Source: CAVPGP01 sp963704025 (lineage in GTDB: Bacteria > Actinomycetota > Thermoleophilia > Gaiellales > Gaiellaceae). Taken from it: a stretch of 64,000 nucleotides of DNA. A program made the translations under genes and the position numbers. This document shows positions 8,547 through 16,241 of this stretch, one piece after another (position 1 is the first letter of the stretch; every line of letters begins with the position of its first letter). The notes beneath the pieces are model-generated. The model was not told where the DNA came from. It did not search any database and worked only from the letters and a program-made list of their open reading frames with translations. The stretch covers positions 310,001 to 374,000 of the forward strand of contig CAVPGP010000002.1 of NCBI GenBank assembly GCA_963704025.1, given 5' to 3'.

Positions 8547-8633
8547 CGCCGGTGGTCTGCCCGGTGTTCGGCGGCGTACACATTTCGCAGTATCTCCGGC
8601 GGGCAATGCCCGTCACGACCGAGGCGCGTGTTG

Positions 8634-8928
8634 CTTCGCTTCCCGCTGCTCGCCGACTTCGAGCCGAAAGGGCGATGTGGCCCGGACGTACGGCGTCTAC
8701 GACAGCGAGCTCGGGATGAGCGAGCGCGCGCTCTTCGTCCTCGACCTGGCGCGCTTTGCGGAGGACCTCGAGACGCACGCCGCCCACGCCGGCCGCGTGC
8801 GCGAGCACTTCCTCTCGGGGGTGCGAAGCGGGGTCAACGGCACGCCGACGTTCTTCGTCAACGGCATCCGCCACAACGGCACCTACGACGCCGCCACGCT
8901 CATGACCGCGCTGCGCGCGGCGGCCTGA
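8634..8928 (+). pseudogene. Relic joining peroxiredoxin and DsbA-like fragments
   Basis: Two unrelated thioredoxin-fold fragments are joined. The first, FPLLADFEPKG then DVARTYGVYDSELGMSERALFVLD, is the C-terminal half of an AhpC/TSA peroxiredoxin; the N-terminal half with the peroxidatic Cys is absent. Within it the frame shifts by one base at the AAAGGG run near 8670. It then switches without a gap to LARFAEDLETHAAHAGRVRE and SGVNGTPTFFVNGIRHNGTY, the C-terminal third of a DsbA-like oxidoreductase, whose CxxC half is missing. No start codon or complete active site remains. An internal deletion joining two neighbouring genes, followed by decay, is the simplest explanation. Confidence 0.75.
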
Positions 8929-8978
8929 CGGGGACGTTCGGCTGCCCGCGGCGGCGGACGAGCGGTAGCCTCGCGCCC

Positions 8979-10149
8979 GTGACGGGGATCGACCTCGAGC
9001 GCGCGCGCCTGGAGACCCCCGGCTGCGCGCACGTCGCGCACTTCAACAACGCCGGCGCCGCGCTGCCGCCGCAGCAGGTGCTCGACACCGTCGTCGACCA
9101 CCTGCGGCTGGAGGCGGAGATCGGCGGCTACGAGGCGGCGGCCGCCCGAGCCGAGGACGTCGAGCGCGTATACCAGTCCCTGGCGCGCCTCCTCGGCTGC
9201 TGGAGCGACGAGATCGCGGTGCTCGACAGCGCAACGCGTGCATGGGACATGGCGTTCTACGCGTTCCGCTTCGAGGAGGGCGATCGCGTCCTCACCACGC
9301 AGGCGGAGTACGCGAGCAACTACATCGCGCTCCGTCAGCGGGGCGTTTCGATCGAGGTCGTCCCGGACGACGAGTCAGGCCAGGTCGACGTCGACGCGCT
9401 CGCGGCGATGCTCGACGAGCGCGTGCGGCTCGTCTCGCTCGTCGCACGTCCCGTCGCAGGGCGGTCTGGTGCAGCCGGCGGCCGCGGTCGGCGCGGTGAC
9501 GCGCGCCGCCGGAGTCCCGCTTCTGCTCGACGCCTGCCAGTCCGTCGGCCAGCTCCCGCTCGACGTGGGCGAGCTCGGCTGCGACATCCTCTCCGCGACC
9601 GGGAGGAAGTTCCTGCGCGGCCCACGCGGTACCGGCTTCCTCTACGTCCGGCGAGGGCTGCTCGAGGAGCTCGAGCCGCCGATGCTCGACCTGCACGCGG
9701 CCGAGTGGCAGGCCGACGGGAGCTACCGGATCCGGCCCGACGCACGCCGGTTCGAGAGCTGGGAGGCCAACTACGCGGCGAAGCTCGGGCTGGGAGCCGC
9801 CGTCGAGTACGCCCTCGGGTGGGGCCTCGCGGCGATCCGCGACCGTGTGTACGCACTCGCCGCGACGCTGCGCGAGCGGCTCGACTCACTTGCGGGCGTG
9901 ACCGTGCAGGACCTCGGCGTCGAGCGGTGCGGCATCGTCACGTTCACCGTGCACGGACTCGCCGCCGAAGAGGTTCTCCTCGCCCTGCGGGAGCAGCGGA
10001 TCAACGTCTCGGTCTCGCCGTCCACGTACGCGCGGCTCGACCTCGACCGGCGCGGCATCGAGTCGCTCGTCCGCGCGTCCGTGCACTACTACAACGACGA
10101 CGCCGAGCTCGAGCGGCTCGTCGATGCGATCGCCCGCCTCCGCTCCTAG
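8979..10149 (+). pseudogene. Class V aminotransferase-fold PLP enzyme with a frame break
   Basis: Starting at a GTG at 8979, the protein reads HVAHFNNAGAALPPQQVLDT, LDSATRAWDMAFYAFRF and TTQAEYASNYIALRQRG. It has the shape of cysteine desulfurase/selenocysteine lyase relatives that include EgtE-like and isopenicillin-N-epimerase-like enzymes. After RLVSLV the frame breaks near 9442-9446. The homology resumes one base later with HVPSQGGLVQPAAAVG, LLLDACQSVGQLPLD and the PLP-lysine region SATGRKFLRGPRGTGFLYV. The joined length is about 389 residues, complete for the family. One inserted base accounts for the break, so a consensus error is quite possible. The precise reaction is not determined. 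Confidence 0.8.
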
Positions 10150-10181
10150 AGCGGCGGCCGACGATGCGGCCGCCCAACCCC

Positions 10182-10293
10182 GTGCCTGGCACCGGACATG
10201 GCCGTGTCTGCCCCTGCGGGACCCCACCCCGCTCCGAGGGAACGGATGCTTTCGTTCCACTCTCGTGACACCTGGCGACGGTGCCTGGCACCG
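10182..10293. repeat. REPIN-like pair of GTGCCTGGCAC palindromes
   Basis: The 363-nt gap between the aminotransferase gene and the transketolase gene has no gene. It contains the palindrome GTGCCTGGCAC at 10182-10192 and again, extended to CGGTGCCTGGCACCG, at 10279-10293. An 86-nt segment separates them. The paired-palindrome layout is that of REP doublets (REPINs), which are mobilised by RAYT transposases encoded elsewhere. Read on the minus strand, the segment next to the second palindrome includes GTGTCACGAGAGTG, close to GTGTCACGCGAGTG beside the palindrome at 38232. Confidence 0.6.
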
Positions 10294-10345
10294 GAGTTCT
10301 GGCACCGGAGTTCGAGCCGGCACCGCATTTCGAGCCGACACCGAG
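10283..10345. repeat. Short degenerate tandem repeats after the palindrome
   Basis: Immediately after the second GTGCCTGGCAC palindrome, TGGCACCGGAGTTC occurs twice in tandem. Diverged versions follow (GAGCCGGCACCGCATTTC, GAGCCGACACCGAGTTCG). The units share the GGCACCG half of the palindrome, so they look like slippage products of it. The remainder to 10512 is GC-rich sequence in which I see nothing further. Confidence 0.5.
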
Positions 10346-10512
10346 TTCGGGGTCGCCCGCCGGCTCGCTCCGGAGATGCGACGAGCCCCGTGGATGCGGG
10401 CCGCGGGAGCTTGCTCGCGCGGTCGCCTCGTCGCCGAGCCCAGAGCTGGAGTGCCGTCGAGCGCGCGCGCCCGAACGATCTCCGTTGCGGGAGCGTGGAG
10501 GCCGGGAGCCGC

Positions 10513-11430
10513 TTACGCGGCGCGGCGGCCGGCCGCGCCGCGGAATGCGGCGATTCGATCGCGGATGCCGGTGACGTCGAGGCCGAGCTCCCGATCGTGC
10601 TCCTCGAGCGTCCCGTAGCTCGTGATCGCCCGGCGGGGGACGCCGACGGAGAGCAGCCGCGTCGCGCGGTGCTGCAGCGCGGCCGTGACCTGCGCAGCGA
10701 GCGTGCCCTCGAAGAACGGCTCGACGACGACGACGTCCGTGGACGGCGAGGCTTCGGCCGCGAGCGTCGCAGCGTCGAGCGGGAGCACCGTCGTCGAGTA
10801 GAGCACGGTCGCGTCGATCCCATCGAGCGCGGCCAGGGTCCGGTCGAGCAACGGACCGACGGCGATCGCCGTCAGCTCGCCGCCGCGACGCACGGGCGTC
10901 AGCCCGCCCGGCGCGAGCTCCCGCGCCGACGCGTTCTCCGCCTTCGTCGTGCGCACGTACGTCGGCCGGCCGTTCGCGTACGTCGCCCGGACGAGGGCGC
11001 CGACCTCACCGGCGGCTCCGGGCACGAGGATCTCCATCCGCGGCACGGTCGAGAGCGCGGCGACGTCGCCCGGCGAGTGGTGCGTGAACCCGGACGTACC
11101 GTAGTCGTACGAGGCGCCTGTGCTGATGAAGAGGCCGCCGAGCCCCTGGTAGCCGAAGTCCAGCTTCAGCTGCTCGAGCGCGCGCTCGGCCAGGAACGGG
11201 GCGATCGTGTGCACGACCGGGACGAACCCCTCGAGTGCGAAGCCGGCGGCGACGCCGACCATCGACTGCTCCATGATCCCGACGTTGACAGCGCGGCGCG
11301 GGTCGTGGCGAAACGCCGGCTCGAAGAGGTCGGTGCTGATCTCCGCGAGCACGACGGCGACGCGCGGATCCTCCTGGAAGATCTCGACCGCGGCTTCGCT
11401 CGCCGCGCGGCGCATCGGTTCGCGGGACAT
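10513..11430 (-). CDS. Transketolase, C-terminal subunit
   Basis: A 305-residue protein equal to the pyrimidine-binding and C-terminal domains of transketolase, as in the split two-gene enzymes of archaea and many deep-branching bacteria. It has VNVGIMEQSMVGVAAGFALE (the conserved Glu region that activates thiamine diphosphate), FISTGASYDYGTSGFTHHSP and a Rossmann-like C-terminal domain ending IRDRIAAFRG. With the upstream N-terminal subunit it should transfer two-carbon units in the non-oxidative pentose phosphate pathway. The ATG overlaps the N-subunit stop as TGATG, indicating translational coupling. Confidence 0.88.
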   Translation of the reverse strand: MSREPMRRAASEAAVEIFQEDPRVAVVLAEISTDLFEPAFRHDPRRAVNVGIMEQSMVGVAAGFALEGFVPVVHTIAPFLAERALEQLKLDFGYQGLGGLFISTGASYDYGTSGFTHHSPGDVAALSTVPRMEILVPGAAGEVGALVRATYANGRPTYVRTTKAENASARELAPGGLTPVRRGGELTAIAVGPLLDRTLAALDGIDATVLYSTTVLPLDAATLAAEASPSTDVVVVEPFFEGTLAAQVTAALQHRATRLLSVGVPRRAITSYGTLEEHDRELGLDVTGIRDRIAAFRGAAGRRAA

Positions 11431-12095
11431 CAGGCGGCGACCCTGGCGACGACGGCGGTCGGCTGCTCGCCCCGGCGGCGGAACGACGCCTCGAGGGCGT
11501 CCTGATCGCGGCCGTCGACGGTCTCGACGTCCCAGCCGAACGGCTGCAGCTTCGCCGCGATCCAGCCCATCGGGATCGTGCCGCTCTGGTTGTCGACGAC
11601 GGCGAGGGTCAGGTTGCCGAGCCGGGCCGTGCCCGCGTGCAGGATCGCCTCCCAGTTCGTGCCCTCGTTCAGCTCTGCGTCGCCCGTCAGCACGACGACA
11701 CGCTGATCGGCGAGGCCCTTCGCGCGCAACGCGTAGGCGACGCCGACGCCCATCGGCAGCCCGTGGCCGAGCGAGCCCGTCGAGACCTCGACGCCCGGGA
11801 CGTGGTTCCGGTCGGGATGCCCACCGAGGATCCCGTCGCGCTCCAGGAAGCGCGAGAGGCGCTCGCGGGGGAAGAAGCCCTTCTGGGCGAGGACGGCGTA
11901 GAACGCCATCGGCCCGTGACCCTTGCTGAGCAGAAAGCGGTCGCGCTCCTCCCACTCCGGCTCGTCCGCGCGATAGCGCAGGATCCGGTCGTACAGGACC
12001 TGGATCACGTCCAGCGTCGACGTCGCACTCGACTCGTGCTTCTCGTCGCCGGTCTGGAGCGTGATCAGCTCCTGCAGCTCGTCGCGGCTCTGCAT
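11430..12095 (-). CDS. Transketolase, N-terminal (TPP-binding) subunit
   Basis: A 221-residue subunit carrying the diphosphate-binding half of transketolase: RFLLSKGHGPMAFYAVLAQ, VSTGSLGHGLPMGVGVAYAL and the thiamine-diphosphate motif VLTGDAELNEGTNWEA followed by AVVDNQSG. It opens the operon. Its ATG lies 12 nt from a near-consensus sigma-70 -10 box, so the leader is only a few nucleotides. The operon is divergent from an ArsR-family repressor whose start is 41 nt away, which suggests the repressor controls this operon. Note GDAEL instead of the more usual GDGEL in the TPP motif. Confidence 0.88.
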   Translation of the reverse strand: MQSRDELQELITLQTGDEKHESSATSTLDVIQVLYDRILRYRADEPEWEERDRFLLSKGHGPMAFYAVLAQKGFFPRERLSRFLERDGILGGHPDRNHVPGVEVSTGSLGHGLPMGVGVAYALRAKGLADQRVVVLTGDAELNEGTNWEAILHAGTARLGNLTLAVVDNQSGTIPMGWIAAKLQPFGWDVETVDGRDQDALEASFRRRGEQPTAVVARVAA

Positions 12096-12106
12096 CGGTA
12101 AATGAC

Positions 12107-12135
12107 AATATAAGGATTTAACGATAGAGTGTCAA
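12107..12135 (-). promoter_or_regulatory. Near-consensus sigma-70 promoter for the transketolase operon
   Basis: On the minus strand, TTGACA (12135-12130) is followed by exactly 17 nt and then TATATT (12112-12107). This is AT-rich and unusually perfect for such a GC-rich genome. Transcription would begin about 12099-12101, leaving roughly 5 nt before the ATG at 12095. The -35 box overlaps TGTCA (12130-12134), which pairs with TGACA at 12103-12107, a possible operator half-site pair for the divergent ArsR protein. Confidence 0.7.
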
Positions 12136-12136
12136 C

Positions 12137-12439
12137 GTGCGGAACGCCAAGGAAACCCTTAACCTGCGGAACGCCGACGAACACGCGGCCCAGCTCAAGG
12201 CGCTCGGGCACCCCGTCCGTCTCGGCATCGCGATCAGGCTCGCGGACGAGGGCGGCACCTGCGCATGCGACTTTGCTGAGATCTTCCGCGTCAGCCAGCC
12301 GACGGTCAGCCAGCACCTGAAGGTGCTCCGCGAGGCCGGGCTCGTGGAGACGCGACGCCAGGGGACGCAGATCCTCTACTCGCTCGACCCGACGGCGATG
12401 AAACGGCTCGGCTCGCTGCTCGAATCGCTCGCGGCCTGA
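12137..12439 (+). CDS. ArsR-family winged-helix repressor
   Basis: A 100-residue ArsR/SmtB-type regulator: LKALGHPVRLGIAIRLADEG, then GGTCACDFAEIFRVSQPTVS (recognition helix), QHLKVLREAGLVETRRQGTQ (wing) and YSLDPTAMKRLGSLLESLA. The CAC just before the recognition helix resembles the CxC metal site of arsenic/cadmium sensors, but one pair alone does not prove metal sensing. GTG at 12137 is the start. The 41-nt intergenic space shared with the transketolase operon contains that operon's promoter, so repression of transketolase, and probably of itself, is the obvious model. Confidence 0.85.
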   Translation: MRNAKETLNLRNADEHAAQLKALGHPVRLGIAIRLADEGGTCACDFAEIFRVSQPTVSQHLKVLREAGLVETRRQGTQILYSLDPTAMKRLGSLLESLAA

Positions 12440-12448
12440 CCCGCGCCG

Positions 12449-13510
12449 CTACGCCACCAGCACCGGCACGCGCTGGACGGCGTTGTTGCAGAAGCCGTCG
12501 AGGTTCCAGTCCGGCTCGAGCGGCTGCGTGTTGCCGGCGGCGTCGGTGGCTCGTGAGCAGAGCACGTGCTCGCCGGGCTCCGCATCCCAGTCATGGGCCC
12601 AGCCGCGCCACGCGAACTCCGAGGGCGCGGAGCCGAGCCGCGCATCCGCCCAGCTGCGGCCGCCGTCGGTGCTCACCTCGACCCGCTCCACGGGGCCGCG
12701 GCCCGACCACGCTCTCCCCTCGAGCCGGCACGGCCCGGGCCCCAGCCGCCGCGCCCGCGAGAGGAACTCCGGGATTCCCGGCGGGATCAGCAGCGAGCGA
12801 GGCAGGATGCGGGTCACCGGCTCGCCCTGCTCCTCCTCGGACTGGCGGAGCCGGTACGAGACGTCCTGCTGCCAGCCGCGGAACGGCCCGCGCACGACGG
12901 TGATCGAGCGCAGCCACTTCACGTGCGTCATCCCGTACCAGCCCGGGACGACCACCCGGAGAGGAAAGCCGTGCTGCGGCGGCAGCTCCTGCCCGTTGAC
13001 GGCCCAGGCGAGCAGCACCTCGTCGCGGCGCGCGTCGGCCAGCGGGAGGCTTCGCTCGTAGTCCTGCTCCACGTCTCCCTGGACGCCGCGATCGAGCCCG
13101 GTGAAGACGACCTCGTCGCCGCCGAGGACGCCCGCCTCGGCGAGGATCGGCGCAAGCGGCGTGCCCGTCCACTCGGCGGTGCCCACGGCCTCGCTCAACC
13201 ACGGTTGGCTGACCGGCCGCGGCGCGAGCAGCGAGCGCCCGTTGCCCGCGCACTCGAGCGTGACGGCGAGCGTCCGCGCGGGGCGGGCCTTCAGGTCGTC
13301 AAGCGAAAGCTCGAGCGGACGCTCGACCTCGCCGCCGAGCTTCAGCCGCCACGTCACGGCGTCGACGGCCGGGATGTCGAAGTGGATCAGCAGGTAGTGG
13401 AGCCCGACCGGGGTGAGCTCGTGGCGGAGCGCCTCCAGCGGTAGCGCGTGGTTCCGCGCGGCGAGGCCGAGCTCCTCGACGGTGATCTCCGGGCCGGGGG
13501 CGGTGGTCAC
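12449..13510 (-). CDS. Sulfite oxidase-like molybdopterin enzyme
   Basis: A 353-residue protein of the sulfite-oxidase/plant nitrate-reductase molybdopterin fold. The Mo-ligand cysteine lies in VTLECAGNGRSLL, followed by SEAVGTAEWTGTPL, then HGFPLRVVVPGWYGMTHVKW, which is characteristic of the family. A C-terminal dimerisation (Mo-co_dimer) domain contains VERVEVSTDGGRSWADA and ends PDWNLDGFCNNAVQRV. There is no heme domain and no evident Tat signal, so it is probably cytoplasmic or paired with an unidentified electron acceptor. It lies 4 nt downstream of greA. Whether sulfite is the true substrate is not certain. Confidence 0.88.
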   Translation of the reverse strand: MTTAPGPEITVEELGLAARNHALPLEALRHELTPVGLHYLLIHFDIPAVDAVTWRLKLGGEVERPLELSLDDLKARPARTLAVTLECAGNGRSLLAPRPVSQPWLSEAVGTAEWTGTPLAPILAEAGVLGGDEVVFTGLDRGVQGDVEQDYERSLPLADARRDEVLLAWAVNGQELPPQHGFPLRVVVPGWYGMTHVKWLRSITVVRGPFRGWQQDVSYRLRQSEEEQGEPVTRILPRSLLIPPGIPEFLSRARRLGPGPCRLEGRAWSGRGPVERVEVSTDGGRSWADARLGSAPSEFAWRGWAHDWDAEPGEHVLCSRATDAAGNTQPLEPDWNLDGFCNNAVQRVPVLVA

Positions 13511-13514
13511 GACG

Positions 13515-13973
13515 CTACCGCCCGATCGCGACGACCGTCGCGGTCCAGGCGCCCTTCGGCGCCTCGATCTTCACCCTGTCACCCACCTTGGCGCCGATCA
13601 GCGCGCGGCCGAGCGGCGAATCCGGCGAGACGCCGCCGACGCTCGAGATCTCGACGGTCATCGACTCGCCGCGCTCGTCCTCGATCGCGACGGTCGACCC
13701 GATCGCGACCTCGCCGGTCGCCGCGGCGGCCGCCTCGTCGATCAGAACCGCGTTCTCGAGCCTGGAGCGAAGGATGGTGATCTTGCGCTCCAGGAGGCCC
13801 TGCTCGTTCTTCGCTGCGTGGTACTCGAAGTTCTCGGAGAGGTCGCCGAAGCCGCGGGCATGTGCGATCGCCTCGACCACTGCCTTCCGGCGCGGGCCCT
13901 CCAGCTCGGCCAGCTCGGCCTCGAGCTGGTCCTTCTGAGCCTGCGTCAGGTGCTCTTGCCTCTCGCCCGCCAT
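13515..13973 (-). CDS. greA: Transcription elongation factor GreA
   Basis: A 152-residue Gre factor that rescues backtracked RNA polymerase by stimulating transcript cleavage. The N-terminal coiled coil is LTQAQKDQLEAELAELEGPR, with the acidic tip in HARGFGDLSENFEYHAAKNE (Asp and Glu that coordinate the polymerase Mg). The C-terminal FKBP-like domain includes IGSTVAIEDERGE and SPLGRALIGAKVGDRV. The length is normal. It lies within a same-strand run and is separated from comB by 9 nt. Confidence 0.95.
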   Translation of the reverse strand: MAGERQEHLTQAQKDQLEAELAELEGPRRKAVVEAIAHARGFGDLSENFEYHAAKNEQGLLERKITILRSRLENAVLIDEAAAAATGEVAIGSTVAIEDERGESMTVEISSVGGVSPDSPLGRALIGAKVGDRVKIEAPKGAWTATVVAIGR

Positions 13974-13982
13974 CGCTTCAGC

Positions 13983-14672
13983 CTACGCCACGATCTCCGC
14001 CGCCGCGCCGACCAGCTGCGAGAAGCGCGGCACCACGTCCAGCAGGTCGACCTGGGCGCAGTACTCGATGTCGCCCTCGAGCCCGGGCGGGCCGTACGTG
14101 CGTGCGCTCAGCCCGGCATGCGCGTCCGGATACGCGTCGGCGACGAGCGCGGCGGCGATCGCGGCGTCGGAGCGCTTCGCGTCGTTCCGGCCGCCGAGGC
14201 GCTCGACGATTCGGCCGGCGCAGTAGGCGTCATCGAGGGCGAAGGCACCCTGAAAGCCGGCGCAGAGGACGGCCGTGTCTCGTCCCGAGGCTGCGCCGGC
14301 GACGGCGCTGAGGTTCAGCAGGCTCCCGAGCAGGACGGTCTCGCACCGTTGCGCCGCGGCCAGGATCGCCTGCGTGCCGTTCGTGGTCGTGAGGATCAGC
14401 GTCTCCGCCCGCGGCTCGAGGAAGTCCCGCGGCGACGCGCCGACGTCGAAGCCGGGGACGACGACCGCGCGGCGCTCGCCGCCGACGATCGCCTCGTCGC
14501 CGAGCTCCTCACGGAGAGCGCGCGCGTCCTCGATCTCGGCGCAGCAGAGCACGCGCTCGTAGCCGGCGGCGAGGGCCTGGGCGATCGACGAGGTCGCCCG
14601 GACGACGTCGACGACGATCCCGACGGGTGCCGCGGCCTCCTCGGCCGGCGTGAAGGCGACGTGGACGCGCAC
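13983..14672 (-). CDS. comB: 2-phosphosulfolactate phosphatase-like protein (ComB family)
   Basis: A 229-residue ComB-family protein: VRVHVAFTPAEEAAAPVGIV, VVDVVRATSSIAQALAAGY (the DVxRATS motif), AIVGGERR, FDVGASPRDF, LTTTNGTQAILAA and a closing DIEYCAQVDLLDVVPRF. In methanogens and Bacillus-type bacteria, ComB dephosphorylates 2-phosphosulfolactate in coenzyme M or sulfolactate synthesis. In actinobacteria the family is widespread without the rest of that pathway, so the real substrate is open. The GTG at 14672 precedes the conserved start; upstream extension reads as shadow. Confidence 0.8.
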   Translation of the reverse strand: MRVHVAFTPAEEAAAPVGIVVDVVRATSSIAQALAAGYERVLCCAEIEDARALREELGDEAIVGGERRAVVVPGFDVGASPRDFLEPRAETLILTTTNGTQAILAAAQRCETVLLGSLLNLSAVAGAASGRDTAVLCAGFQGAFALDDAYCAGRIVERLGGRNDAKRSDAAIAAALVADAYPDAHAGLSARTYGPPGLEGDIEYCAQVDLLDVVPRFSQLVGAAAEIVA

Positions 14673-14683
14673 GGCGGCGAACC

Positions 14684-15199
14684 CTACTCGGGCGGGCGCG
14701 CGTTGCGCAGGCGGATGCCGCTGAAGTGGAGCGTCGACTCGATCACGCGGTTCCAGAGCGGCCACAGGTTCGTCGTCAGCCGAAGCTCGATCCCGGCCCT
14801 TGCGTGCTCGGAGACGAGGTTCGTCAGCGCGACGCGGTCGACCGGCCGGACCGGCTCGCGCGCCACCCAGTAGCCGGCGGTCTCGTCGTGCGGCTCGAAC
14901 GCATCGCGCGGGAGCCGGTAGAGGAAGATCCGCGCCTCGCAGAAGCGGTCCCACCAGCCCCACTCGATCGCGTGCACGCGCGGCGCACCGTGGAGGAGCT
15001 CCGCGTCCTCGGCCGTCGTCTCAGGCCCCGCCCAGAAGGTCGCGCGCGGGCAGTCGCGGGGAAACCAGTACGACGGCACGTGCTCGTCGTCGATCGCCCA
15101 GACGAGCTCCACTTCGGTCAGCGCGGTCGCCGCGCGATGCGGCGTGAAGACCGTGATCCCCGGATCCTCGCTCGCGTGCCAGAGGGCCGGCTCGGCCAC
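14684..15199 (-). CDS. DUF6886-type conserved hypothetical protein
   Basis: A 171-residue soluble protein, MAEPALWHASEDPGITVFTP, with the recurrent VWAIDDEHVPSYWFPRDCPR block and EWGWWDRFCEARIFLYRLP. This resembles the DUF6886 family, which begins like a phage-type ADP-ribosyltransferase fold (xLYHxSEDPxI) but has no proven activity. It ends 11 nt upstream of the comB start and is divergent from the rhomboid gene. Function unknown. Confidence 0.7.
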   Translation of the reverse strand: MAEPALWHASEDPGITVFTPHRAATALTEVELVWAIDDEHVPSYWFPRDCPRATFWAGPETTAEDAELLHGAPRVHAIEWGWWDRFCEARIFLYRLPRDAFEPHDETAGYWVAREPVRPVDRVALTNLVSEHARAGIELRLTTNLWPLWNRVIESTLHFSGIRLRNARPPE

Positions 15200-15234
15200 G
15201 GTGTGATCGTATGCGCTGGATAGTCTGGCCCTCC

Positions 15235-16053
15235 ATGGCCACGTGCTACCGACACCCGGATCGCGAGACCGGGCTCTCGTGCTCCGAGTGCGGCCGGCCG
15301 GTGTGCACGGACTGCGCCACCTTCGCGCCGGTCGGGATCCGGTGCCCCGACCACTCCGGCAAGCCCTCGGGGGTCGGACGGGTGGCGGCGCCGGTCCGGC
15401 GGCTCGCGTACGACCCGGCGACCGCGATCGTGACGAAGACGCTGATCGGGCTGAACGTCCTCGCGTACCTGGTCCAGGTCTCGCAGAGCAACATCTCGGG
15501 CGGCGGCGGCTGGCTCTGGCTGCACGGCTATCTCTACGGACCGGCCATCGAGCACGGCGACTGGTGGCGCCTGATCAGCTCGGCGTTCCTCCACTACACG
15601 GTCCTCCACATCGCCTTCAACATGCTCGCGCTGTGGTGGTTCGGGCGGCCGCTCGAGACCGCCGTCGGCCCGGTGCGGTTCGCGCTCATCTATTTCGTCT
15701 CGGCGCTGGCAGGGTCCGCCGGCGCGCTGATCCACCAGCCGCTCGCACCGACGGTAGGCGCCTCGGGCGCCATCTTCGGCATCTTCGGCGCGGGGTTCGT
15801 GCTCGAGCGGCACAGGCACTACGTCTTCGGCGGCAGCGCGCTGACGCTGATCATCCTGAACCTCGTCATCTCGCTGGCGATCCCGAACATCGCGATCGGC
15901 GGTCACATCGGCGGCCTGATCGGCGGCGGTGTCGCCATGTACGTCATGTACCGCCTCCGCAGCCAGCCGCTGCTCTCGTACGCCCTCGTCGTCGCGATCG
16001 GCGTGCTGTCGGTCGCGATCGCGTACTGGCGCGTTAGCGGGCTCGCAGCCTAG
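15235..16053 (+). CDS. Rhomboid-family intramembrane serine protease with zinc finger
   Basis: A 272-residue protein. The N-terminal B-box-like zinc finger is MATCYRHPDRETGLSCSECG with RPVCTDCATFAPVGIRCPDH (paired Cys and His). Six or more membrane helices follow with the rhomboid signatures HYTVLHIAFNMLALWWFG, the catalytic serine in VGASGAIFGIFGAGF, and the catalytic histidine in IAIGGHIGGLIGGGVAMYVM. The catalytic dyad is intact. The fused zinc finger is common in actinobacterial rhomboids and may bind substrates or RNA. The ATG at 15235 is preferred because the finger begins there. Confidence 0.9.
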   Translation: MATCYRHPDRETGLSCSECGRPVCTDCATFAPVGIRCPDHSGKPSGVGRVAAPVRRLAYDPATAIVTKTLIGLNVLAYLVQVSQSNISGGGGWLWLHGYLYGPAIEHGDWWRLISSAFLHYTVLHIAFNMLALWWFGRPLETAVGPVRFALIYFVSALAGSAGALIHQPLAPTVGASGAIFGIFGAGFVLERHRHYVFGGSALTLIILNLVISLAIPNIAIGGHIGGLIGGGVAMYVMYRLRSQPLLSYALVVAIGVLSVAIAYWRVSGLAA

Positions 16054-16238
16054 CGCCGGCGGCGCCGCCAGACGTACGACAGGCCGGTCCCGAGCAGCGT
16101 CAGCGTCGCCGTCAATCCGCGCGGGCCGATGCTCGCCCTGGCCCCGCGCGGCCCGACTCCCACCCCGGCGCCTCGCTTCGAGAGGTTGAGCGTGACGCCG
16201 GGGAGAAACTTCTTGCGACGCTGGTAGCGAAGGCTCAC
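16050..16238 (-). CDS. DUF4236 small basic protein
   Basis: A 62-residue protein: MSLRYQRRKKFLPGVTLNLS, then KRGAGVGVGPRGARASIGPR and LLGTGLSYVWRRRRR. This is the DUF4236 domain, with its hallmark LNLSK-G-G and G-RGAR-S-GPRG repeats. Such domains occur alone or at N-termini of larger membrane proteins; their function is unknown. It overlaps the rhomboid stop by 4 nt in convergent orientation. Confidence 0.75.
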   Translation of the reverse strand: MSLRYQRRKKFLPGVTLNLSKRGAGVGVGPRGARASIGPRGLTATLTLLGTGLSYVWRRRRR

Positions 16239-16241
16239 GCG

